Origin: a virus
Strand: one strand, 5' to 3'
IMG/VR virus record: IMGVR_UViG_3300047557_001393
Coordinates: 1 to 34,404 of that record
DNA length: 34,404 nt
Part shown: in pieces, positions 29,844 to 34,404 of the stretch
Numbering within the stretch: position 1 is the first letter of the stretch
Layout: every line of letters starts with the position of its first letter
The notes under the pieces: generated by a model
What the model was told of the DNA's origin: nothing
Databases searched by the model: none
The model's input: only the letters and a program-made list of their open reading frames with translations
Translations under genes and position numbers: made by a program

Positions 29844-30259
29844 GCGCGCGACCAGAGTGGATGGAATCGGCCTCGTGCCGCCAAACCGACGCCGAAGTGT
29901 TCTACCCCGAGGGCGGCAAGTCAGCCAACCCGGCACGTGCAATCTGCGCCAGGTGTGACGTCCGTGAGCGCTGCCTCAAATGGGCTATCGACCACCACGA
30001 AACCTACGGCGTCTGGGGCGGCATGACACCCATCGAACGCCGCGTACACGCCGGGTCAACACCCGGCATTGAGAACGTCGCATACACCACAGAGGCGTAC
30101 ACCGTGCAAGAGATCGCGGACCTCACTGGACTGGCACTAGAGGGCGCCAAGACACGCATCGGTGACCTCAAGCCAGCCATCGTCGGCAAACGTGGCAGGC
30201 GCACCCTGTACCAAGGGTCACCCGAACTACTCAAGCGCACACGGACGGTGCAGCGATGA
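29840..30259 (+). CDS. WhiB-family Fe-S regulator with extra C-terminal HTH-like domain
   Basis: 139 residues. The four cluster cysteines are at 13, 36, 39 and 45 (C-x22-C-x2-C-x5-C), followed by the WhiB turn GVWGG (57-61) and MTPIERR. WhiB proteins bind a 4Fe-4S cluster and the main sigma factor and are restricted to Actinobacteria and their phages. This protein is longer than the usual 80-100 residues: residues about 84-139 (YTVQEIADLTGLALEGAKTRIGDLKPAIVGKRGRRTLYQG) form a helix-turn-helix-like unit. A phage WhiB (mycobacteriophage TM4) is known to block septation and superinfection. The role here is inferred. Confidence 0.92.
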   Translation: MSARPEWMESASCRQTDAEVFYPEGGKSANPARAICARCDVRERCLKWAIDHHETYGVWGGMTPIERRVHAGSTPGIENVAYTTEAYTVQEIADLTGLALEGAKTRIGDLKPAIVGKRGRRTLYQGSPELLKRTRTVQR

Positions 30260-30588
30260 GCGAGCGACTTCCAGGGCACGTCATCAACATCGTCCCTAGC
30301 GGCCACGAATGGCAGGCCGAGTGTTTCTGCGGCTGGGTAAGCATGTCGGCACCAAGGCTCCGTGAGATAACGCCGCGTGCCGACCTGCACATGACCAACG
30401 CCGCCCTGGTCATCACAGCACGACGCCGCAAGCACGCAGATCCCAACGCACTCCTACGCCACGAATCGCTCGCCCTTGCCCAGCAGCACATCACCCGCTG
30501 CCCAAAGTGCGGCTCCCAGGTGTGGGACGGCGACTGTGGCACCTGCAACCGGCTCGCACGACGACTCGCAAAGGAGGTCGCAGCATGA
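30256..30588 (+). CDS. Small zinc-ribbon-like protein
   Basis: 110 residues. Two Cys pairs: WQAECFCGWVSMSAP near the N terminus and, near the C terminus, RCPKCGSQVWDGDCGTCNR, a four-Cys knuckle pair (C-x2-C-x8-C-x2-C). The middle is helical and basic (ALVITARRRKHADPNALLRH). It might bind nucleic acid or a protein partner. It overlaps both the WhiB and the resolvase genes (ATGA), so it is co-translated with them. Confidence 0.7.
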   Translation: MSERLPGHVINIVPSGHEWQAECFCGWVSMSAPRLREITPRADLHMTNAALVITARRRKHADPNALLRHESLALAQQHITRCPKCGSQVWDGDCGTCNRLARRLAKEVAA

Positions 30589-30947
30589 CCCGCACTCGAG
30601 CAACCGCCAAGCAGGCGGGAGCACGCGCCGAGACCGACGTCGCCAAGTACCTACGCGACACCCAAGACGACGACCGCATTGAACGTCGAGCTCGCAACGG
30701 GTCGAAAGATCGCGGCGACATCAGCGGCGTCCGCACCATGCACGGCTCACGTGTCGTCATCGAGGTCAAGGACTGCGCAAAGGTCGACCTCGCTGGGTGG
30801 GTTGCTGAAGCCGAGATTGAACGCGGCAACGACGACGCCGCTGTCGGTGTCGTGTGGCACAAACGACGCGGCAAGAGCGACCCCGGCGACTGGTACGTCA
30901 CCATGACCGGCGACACATTCACGCGACTGCTGGGCGGTGCGGTGTGA
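30585..30947 (+). CDS. PD-(D/E)XK nuclease, Holliday-junction-resolvase-like
   Basis: 120 residues. AGGAGG lies about eight bases before the ATG at 30585. The order GARAETDVAKYL (Glu16), RNGSKDRGDISGV (Asp45), VVIEVKDCAKVDLAGWVAEA (Glu60-x-Lys62) is the PD-(D/E)XK core of archaeal-Hjc-like resolvases. These cleave branched DNA, which fits recombination-driven replication and clearing of branches before packaging. ATGA/GTGA overlaps on both sides. Confidence 0.87.
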   Translation: MTRTRATAKQAGARAETDVAKYLRDTQDDDRIERRARNGSKDRGDISGVRTMHGSRVVIEVKDCAKVDLAGWVAEAEIERGNDDAAVGVVWHKRRGKSDPGDWYVTMTGDTFTRLLGGAV

Positions 30948-31153
30948 CCCTCCCGTACTGGACGTGCACGTGTGGCAAACGCGCCTATCAGGACCGTGCC
31001 ACAGCGAAACAGGCCGGGAAAGCAACCGGCCCAGGGTTACGCCCATTCCGGTGCGTCGTCAGCGAGTCATGGCACGTCGGACACCGCGACCCACGAGTCA
31101 GCAGAGACCAATCACAACGAGCAGCACGATGGAAGTTTGGAGTCGAAGGATGA
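30944..31153 (+). CDS. Small Cys-containing basic protein
   Basis: 69 residues from the GTG at 30944. WTCTCGKRAYQDRATAKQAGKATG, then FRCVVSESWHVGH, shows Cys-x-Cys plus Cys and His residues spaced like the short 'CxC...C..SW.HVGH' proteins frequent in actinophages, which may bind zinc. Function unknown. Its start overlaps the resolvase stop, and its end overlaps the next gene as ATGA. Confidence 0.65.
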   Translation: MTLPYWTCTCGKRAYQDRATAKQAGKATGPGLRPFRCVVSESWHVGHRDPRVSRDQSQRAARWKFGVEG

Positions 31154-31332
31154 GCACCCTCACCGTGGACAGCCTGGGACAAGCGCTCCTAGACATCATG
31201 GCGCTACACGAGCCAGAACGCATCCAAGACGGCGGACTGGGCGGCTTGTGCTGCTCCCAATGCGGCGTACCGGTCGAGACCGAACCGTGCCCCACCGTGC
31301 AGATCATCAACGCCGCGTTCGGTCGTGCGTGA
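31150..31332 (+). CDS. Small CxxC protein
   Basis: 60 residues: a helix (VDSLGQALLDIMALHEPERI), then GGLCCSQCGVPVETEPCPTV, a Cys-rich knuckle, then a short hydrophobic end. A metal site is possible. The start overlaps the previous stop (ATGA) and the stop overlaps the next ATG at 31332. Unknown. Confidence 0.62.
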   Translation: MSTLTVDSLGQALLDIMALHEPERIQDGGLGGLCCSQCGVPVETEPCPTVQIINAAFGRA

Positions 31333-31565
31333 TGGGAATCACGGTACGGCGGGCATCGACGGGGAACTGGATTGTGATGCACAGCATCATCGGGGCCGCA
31401 TCGCTTCATCGATTCCTCCTGTGTCTCGATGACACCTACGAGCACATCATCCGCACCTACACGTGCACCAACTGGACCGACGCCATGAGAATCGCCGACG
31501 ACCTCGCAAACGAACGGACCATCGACCCCAACAGGATAATCGCCCTGTCAGAGCGGAGAGTCTAG
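31332..31565 (+). CDS. Small alpha/beta protein, unknown
   Basis: 77 residues: MGITVRRASTGNWIVMHSIIG, then FLLCLDDTYEHIIRTYTCTNWTDAMRIADDLAN, a likely beta-beta-alpha fold, then a basic end. No family recognised. The TAG stop shares its last base with the GTG of the replisome-organizer-like gene, so the two are coupled. Confidence 0.62.
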   Translation: MGITVRRASTGNWIVMHSIIGAASLHRFLLCLDDTYEHIIRTYTCTNWTDAMRIADDLANERTIDPNRIIALSERRV

Positions 31566-32305
31566 TGCCCTGGTTCATGGTTGACGACGCGATCAACACC
31601 GACGAAAAGGTGCTCGCCCTCGACCCCCAGCTCAAAGCAGAAGCAATGGGCACATGGGTCCTCTGCGGCGCCTGGTCATCACAACGACTCAAGGACGGAT
31701 CTGTCCCCAAAGCCATCGTCACAGCCATGGGCGGAACCGACCGTGGAGCCGAAGCACTGGTCGCAACAGGGCTATGGAAGAAGGCTCGCGGCGGCTACCG
31801 ATTCCACAACTGGGAGAAGTTTCAGCGAACGAAGGCACAAGTTGAAGCAAGAAGGGTCGACGAGGCTGAACGCAAGCGGAAGTACCGAGAATCAAAGGGC
31901 CAGGTAAAGCCTGAAAATGTCCCGGACTTGTCCCAACGGGACACCACTGGTGTCCCAGGCGTGTCCGGACACCCCATCCCAGCCCATCCCAGCCCATCCC
32001 AGCCTTTAAATGGGTTAAGTGATCTTGGGGGGTCACCTAAGCAGGGGGCCGAGTTCGCCCCCCAAGCATGTGGACGATCACACGACCCAGCGAAGTCGTG
32101 CGGCGCCTGCGCTACCGCGCGGCGAGAGGCCAGCAACACCGACGCCGCAGTCGAGCGCGAGACCAACAAGCGGCAACGAACAGCCCAGACGCAAGAACGC
32201 CTAGCCCGCCAAGCCGAAGCCGCAGCAACCGAACCCGCATCACCCGAGTTCGTCCAAGCCGCAATAGCCAAAGTCCGAGCAGCCACGAAAGAAGGCAAGT
32301 CATGA
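31565..32305 (+). CDS. Replisome-organizer-like protein (replication initiator candidate)
   Basis: 246 residues from the GTG at 31565. Residues 1-95 (MPWFMVDDAINTDEKVLAL, GTWVLCGAWSSQ, DGSVPKAIVTAMGG, GAEALVATGLWKKARGGYRFHNWEKFQ) have the order of the winged-helix N-terminal domain of phage replication initiators. A basic helix (RKRKYRESKGQ) and a Pro/Ser/Gly-rich linker (about 120-165) follow, then a Cys pair and a charged coiled coil ending KAATKEGKS-like. The linker DNA is full of repeats (see 31915-32070). No helicase loader or DNA polymerase gene was found, so it probably recruits the host replisome. Initiator function is inference. Confidence 0.75.
   Translation: MPWFMVDDAINTDEKVLALDPQLKAEAMGTWVLCGAWSSQRLKDGSVPKAIVTAMGGTDRGAEALVATGLWKKARGGYRFHNWEKFQRTKAQVEARRVDEAERKRKYRESKGQVKPENVPDLSQRDTTGVPGVSGHPIPAHPSPSQPLNGLSDLGGSPKQGAEFAPQACGRSHDPAKSCGACATARREASNTDAAVERETNKRQRTAQTQERLARQAEAAATEPASPEFVQAAIAKVRAATKEGKS
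31915..32070. other. Candidate replication origin inside the initiator-like gene
   Basis: From left to right: palindromes GTCC-C-GGAC (31919-31927), TGTCCC-AAC-GGGACA (31929-31943), GGGACACCA-C-TGGTGTCCC (31938-31956) and GTGTCCGGACAC (31961-31972), all sharing a TGTCC core; three direct copies of CCCATCCCAG (31973-32002); an AT-richer patch CCTTTAAATGGGTTAAG (32003-32019); and a 9-bp inverted repeat CTTGGGGGG / CCCCCCAAG (32024-32032 / 32058-32066). Initiator sites plus AT-rich DNA inside the initiator gene is the lambda-type layout. Structure is seen; origin function is inferred. Confidence 0.6.
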
Positions 32306-32544
32306 ACGACGACGAGAACTACCTCGTGATCACAGGACGGCTTTACCTCGATGAGCGCGGCTTCGTTCAGCGCAACGGAATGCTATATGCAAAGTGGCTA
32401 GCGGCCCATGAACGCAAGGTTGCGGAGACGGCATGGGATCAGGCTCTCGCGTCAATCCGATATGAGAGCGGCGACGCACCCGAGTTCCTCAACAACCCCA
32501 ACCCGTACCGCGCCAATCAACTCAAAGGACGAAGCGATGGTTAA
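32302..32544 (+). CDS. Small protein of unknown function
   Basis: 80 residues from the ATG at 32302, overlapping the previous stop. The start DENYLVITGRLYLDERGFVQRNGMLYAKWLAAHERKVAETAWDQAL reads as strands followed by a helix. The end RANQLKGRSDG is basic. No known family. Coupled with the preceding and next genes by overlaps. Confidence 0.65.
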   Translation: MNDDENYLVITGRLYLDERGFVQRNGMLYAKWLAAHERKVAETAWDQALASIRYESGDAPEFLNNPNPYRANQLKGRSDG

Positions 32545-32779
32545 TTGCCAAGGATGCGGATCCCAGCTCTCAGACGATTTGCCGTTTGCCACACGATGTG
32601 GCAACTGCCCCCCCGAGAGATGCGCCGACTGTGGCGACATGGACTCCATGGAGTCCCCCTGCAAGTGCTGGATTTCAGTATCAGACATGCCACTGGCCGA
32701 CCTCAAGGGCCTTTTCGCTAGAGACGGACTAAGCATCGGTCTGATCATGAAAGGAGGCGACCAATGCGCATCCGCCTAG
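32537..32779 (+). CDS. Small zinc-finger-like protein
   Basis: 80 residues from the ATG at 32537. It is Cys-rich: VNCQGCGSQLSDDLPFATRCGNCPPERCADCGDMDSMESPCKCW, five CxxC-type pairs in the first 57 residues, enough for two zinc sites. AAAGGA is 8 bases upstream. The C-terminal part is a short amphipathic helix (LADLKGLFARDGLS). Zinc knuckle proteins of this kind may bind nucleic acid. It overlaps the next gene by 16 bases. Confidence 0.68.
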   Translation: MVNCQGCGSQLSDDLPFATRCGNCPPERCADCGDMDSMESPCKCWISVSDMPLADLKGLFARDGLSIGLIMKGGDQCASA

Positions 32780-32943
32780 CCCTCACCCTCGACGTGAGAC
32801 GTGACCAGGAGCCATGCGAGCACCACGACGAAACAGCGCTCGGAGCAATGACCGAACAAGCCCACGAACACACCGGCCCAAGCATCGGCTTCCGAATCCC
32901 AGACGCAGAGCCCGAGTGGGCAGACAGGCAGGCAGGCAAGTGA
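32764..32943 (+). CDS. Small protein of unknown function
   Basis: 59 residues: MRIRLALTLDVRRDQEPCEHHDETALGAMTE and a basic end. AAAGGAGG (about 32750-32757) gives a clear ribosome binding site. The stop overlaps the next gene start as GTGA (32940-32943). No domain recognised. Confidence 0.65.
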   Translation: MRIRLALTLDVRRDQEPCEHHDETALGAMTEQAHEHTGPSIGFRIPDAEPEWADRQAGK

Positions 32944-33668
32944 TCGACACACCCACCGCCATCGAAGCGGCCGACAACTGGCGCAGACTCGCCGACCTGG
33001 TGCCACTCGTGAGGCTCTACCTCGAGCCCCGACGTGGACACTCCGAAGCTGGAAGGACAGCGCCCAAGTCAAAGCCACCCATCGACCTCGGCGCATCCGA
33101 TCTGCTGTTCGACCTTGACACGTCGGCATCGTTCTACTGCTCGGCGCTGCTCATGGAGACCGACGATGTGAAGCGCATGCCCGACGCGCTCGAGGACCAG
33201 CTGCGGCTCATCGCCAAGCGGTACGGACACTTCACCGCCGACGCTGACGAGAAGATCGCGCTGGACTTCTGCGACGAGGCTCATGAGCTCATGCGCAGGG
33301 TCGAGGTACTCGTGATCCAACCGTTGCCGCCACAGTTTGCCGGACCTTGCGATGGCCCTGAATGCGAGGGCGAAATGTTCCAGTCGAAGGCGCAGGGGAC
33401 GGCGAGGTGCGACACGTGTGGGGCGCTGATGACGTTCAGCGATTGGGCCGAATGGTTGGCACGCAAGGCTGAGATTGTGCTGATGGATCGCGGCGAGATC
33501 CTTGACGCGCTCAAGATGCTGGGGCATCCGACCAAGACGAACACGTTGGTGCAGTGGATCGCACGTAAGCGCGTCCTGCCGGCGACGACGAAGCCTGAAA
33601 TGTTCCGGCTGTCGGAGGTGCTGGCGCTGGCCGAGAAGTCTCGTAAGAAAGTCTCCGTAGGTGTTTGA
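32940..33668 (+). CDS. DNA-binding protein with zinc ribbon and C-terminal HTH
   Basis: 242 residues from the GTG at 32940. The N-terminal 130 are helical. A zinc ribbon follows: CDGPEC at 137-142 and CDTCG at 157-161. The end is a helix-turn-helix, RGEILDALKMLGHPTKTNTLVQWIARKRVLPATTKPEMFRLSEVLALAE (184-232), with the pattern of MerR/phage regulator domains. This order is common near the right end of actinophage genomes and is often called an HTH DNA-binding protein. It is the last gene of the early operon and lies just before the promoter whose -10 is a palindrome, so it could be the regulator of that promoter. Confidence 0.8.
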   Translation: MIDTPTAIEAADNWRRLADLVPLVRLYLEPRRGHSEAGRTAPKSKPPIDLGASDLLFDLDTSASFYCSALLMETDDVKRMPDALEDQLRLIAKRYGHFTADADEKIALDFCDEAHELMRRVEVLVIQPLPPQFAGPCDGPECEGEMFQSKAQGTARCDTCGALMTFSDWAEWLARKAEIVLMDRGEILDALKMLGHPTKTNTLVQWIARKRVLPATTKPEMFRLSEVLALAEKSRKKVSVGV

Positions 33669-33700
33669 CACCAGGCTTTGTCACGAGTACATTTGTACTG
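33665..33700 (+). promoter_or_regulatory. Promoter with palindromic operator candidate
   Basis: TTGACA (33665-33670, overlapping the TGA stop of the previous gene), 17 bases, TACATT (33688-33693). The -10 lies inside AGTACA-TT-TGTACT (33686-33699), a perfect 14-bp palindrome that ends near the expected +1 at about 33700. A dimer bound here would block polymerase. The terminator at 33715-33748 follows closely. Confidence 0.7.
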
Positions 33701-33714
33701 TCTGATAGTTGTCG

Positions 33715-33748
33715 AAAGCCTCACCCGGGTTAGCCGCGTGGGGCTTTT
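33715..33748 (+). terminator. Intrinsic terminator after the early operon
   Basis: AAAGCCTCAC (33715-33724) pairs with GTGGGGCTTT (33738-33747), ten pairs including one T-G, with a 13-base loop and a T-run at 33745-33748. It can end the long rightward early transcript and also any RNA from the promoter at 33665, giving a product of about 49 bases. Confidence 0.75.
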
Positions 33749-33769
33749 GGCGTATCTGGACCATGCCAC

Positions 33770-34012
33770 CTAGGCCGTAAGCGCTCTAGGTTGCAACACG
33801 AACCGTTCCGCGCCTAGCGTCCAGGGCGGTTCCTCACGACCGCACTTGCGACAGTAGTGCCGCCCAGCCCGCGACCCCGTAAGCCATCCGGACGGTTGAG
33901 ATACCGGGGCGCGGTGCTGGTGCCAATGAACTTCCCTTGTCAAGATCTGCACACACAGGAACCAGGGGCCGAGCAACAAGGCCACCACACACACCCATGG
34001 CAGACACGACAA
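33770..34012 (-). CDS. Weak candidate gene on the lower strand
   Basis: A lower-strand frame of 80 residues, from a TTG at 34012 with GGTGG six bases upstream. It has an N-terminal hydrophobic run (VCVVALLLGPWFLCVQI) and near the C terminus a knuckle-like HYCRKCGREEPPW. No promoter could be found. The third-codon composition is not decisive. It may be only an open frame in GC-rich DNA. A competing lower-strand frame (33834-34031) is less convincing. The rest of 33749-34082 shows a CA-rich upper strand (ACCACACACACCC-like runs near 33985) and no other gene. Confidence 0.3.
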   Translation of the reverse strand: MSCLPWVCVVALLLGPWFLCVQILTREVHWHQHRAPVSQPSGWLTGSRAGRHYCRKCGREEPPWTLGAERFVLQPRALTA

Positions 34013-34082
34013 GGTGAACCACCACCCACACCCAGAAGAGCCTCTACGGCGCCGAGTGTGGGGCTAACCGCGTGGAGGGACG

Positions 34083-34370
34083 ATGAGCCTCCCACGCAAC
34101 GCCAACGGACACAGACGCAGACAAGTGCGAGCTCGAGTCCTGGCAGAAGAGAACGACTGCGGAATCTGTCACAAGCCTGTAGACAAGACGCTCAAGACAC
34201 CGCACCCAGGCAGCCCAGAAGTCGACGAGATCATACCCGTCAGCCTGGGCGGATCACCATACGACCGCGACAACTGCCGCCTGACGCACCGCCTTTGCAA
34301 TGAGCAACGAGGCAACGGAAAGCGTGCGGCAAGACCATCTATCGAGGTTGTTGCGTCAGATATTTGGTGA
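34083..34370 (+). CDS. HNH endonuclease (packaging-associated)
   Basis: 95 residues with GGAGGGA just upstream. The fold markers are CGIC (Cys26, Cys29), VDEIIPVSLGGS (48-58), DNCRLTHRLCNEQRGN (63-78, with His69, Cys72, Asn73). The first catalytic His of the textbook 'DH' is replaced by Glu49 (DEI), a variant also seen in actinophage HNH proteins at this place. HNH proteins beside terminases help cut cos DNA in HK97-like phages. On circularised DNA it would lie directly upstream of the small terminase, which fits that role. Confidence 0.88.
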   Translation: MSLPRNANGHRRRQVRARVLAEENDCGICHKPVDKTLKTPHPGSPEVDEIIPVSLGGSPYDRDNCRLTHRLCNEQRGNGKRAARPSIEVVASDIW

Positions 34371-34404
34371 CCCAGGCACCACCCCCTCCCCCCCGGCGCA
34401 AAGG
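34371..34404. other. Right end of the genome, C-rich tail (possible cos side)
   Basis: After the HNH stop there are only 34 bases, with an almost pure C tract (34382-34395, CCCCTCCCCCCC-like) ending GGCGCAAAGG. Joined to position 1, this is the likely packaging junction. The strand asymmetry is striking, but the cut position and overhang cannot be deduced. Confidence 0.4.

Noticed and set aside
30585-31060. The peptide RATAKQAG occurs in two neighbouring proteins (30585 and 30944)
   Set aside because: DNA differs at most third positions and the surrounding sequence does not match, so a duplication is not supported.
33938-33943. Lower-strand TTGACA near the right end
   Set aside because: No TAnnnT at 16-18 bases downstream on that strand.
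33857-34303. Upper-strand frame of 148 codons running into the HNH gene
   Set aside because: Pro/Arg/Gln-rich, lies in another frame over the HNH gene, no ribosome binding site.
1-34404. tRNA, rRNA, insertion sequence and toxin-antitoxin genes
   Set aside because: I looked for cloverleaf-like ends, transposase motifs and typical toxin pairs and saw none that could be supported by eye.

Overview
The window looks like one complete (or nearly complete) genome of a siphovirus of a GC-rich actinobacterium. It opens with the small and large terminase genes and ends with an HNH endonuclease gene, the usual arrangement on either side of a packaging (cos) junction. Between them lie a full head-tail morphogenesis set, a lysis set and a compact early region. 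The actinobacterial assignment rests on a WhiB-family regulator, an r1t-type holin, TTGACA / TAnnnT promoters with a predicted leaderless start, and the overall gene order. No host gene, rRNA or tRNA was seen. The host genus cannot be named from this sequence.

Layout. 28-8813: packaging and head-tail junction: terminase, portal, MuF-like protein, scaffold, capsid, four connector/terminator proteins, major tail protein with an Ig-like domain, and tail assembly chaperones expressed by a -1 frameshift. 8829-14650: tape measure, distal tail, baseplate and fibre genes, with one short gene on the opposite strand at 13179-13376. 14654-17783: SGNH esterase-like protein, M15-peptidase endolysin, a coiled-coil membrane protein, a CxxC protein and a metallophosphoesterase. 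17849-18573: two leftward genes, one with a helix-turn-helix. 18721-20863: r1t holin, then three more tail-type genes including a collagen-like one, closed by a strong intrinsic terminator. 20964-22126: three leftward small genes. 22283-33668: a rightward early operon, tightly packed with ATGA/GTGA overlaps: MazG-like, SNF2-like helicase, DNA methyltransferase, tyrosine integrase, excisionase-like HTH, YqaJ exonuclease, SSB, WhiB, a PD-(D/E)XK resolvase, a replisome-organizer-like protein and many small unknowns. 33669-34082: promoter, terminator and otherwise mostly silent DNA. 34083-34370: HNH.

The main signals beyond ordinary annotation are structural and regulatory. (1) An 18-bp imperfect RNA hairpin (one G-T pair) covers the ribosome binding site of the first connector gene. 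Two further possible structures touch the ribosome binding sites of the major tail protein and the tail assembly chaperone, the latter as a potential pseudoknot. Together they suggest that RNA folding sets protein ratios at points where the phage needs very different copy numbers. (2) A dense cluster of palindromes, three 10-bp direct repeats, an AT-richer patch and a hairpin lies inside the linker of the replisome-organizer-like gene, a lambda-like candidate origin. Its lower strand has six GGG runs that could form a G-quadruplex. (3) Two leftward operons share the same promoter-leader module, and a third promoter of the same type drives an apparently leaderless excisionase-like gene. (4) A promoter whose -10 lies in a perfect 14-bp palindrome is followed within about 50 nt by an intrinsic terminator, so it may make a very short RNA. 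(5) The WhiB protein carries an extra C-terminal helix-turn-helix-like domain.

Lifestyle is uncertain. An integrase and an excisionase-like protein argue for a temperate phage, but I could not identify a classical repressor gene or an attP core. All functional names below come from motifs read by eye; no database search was possible.
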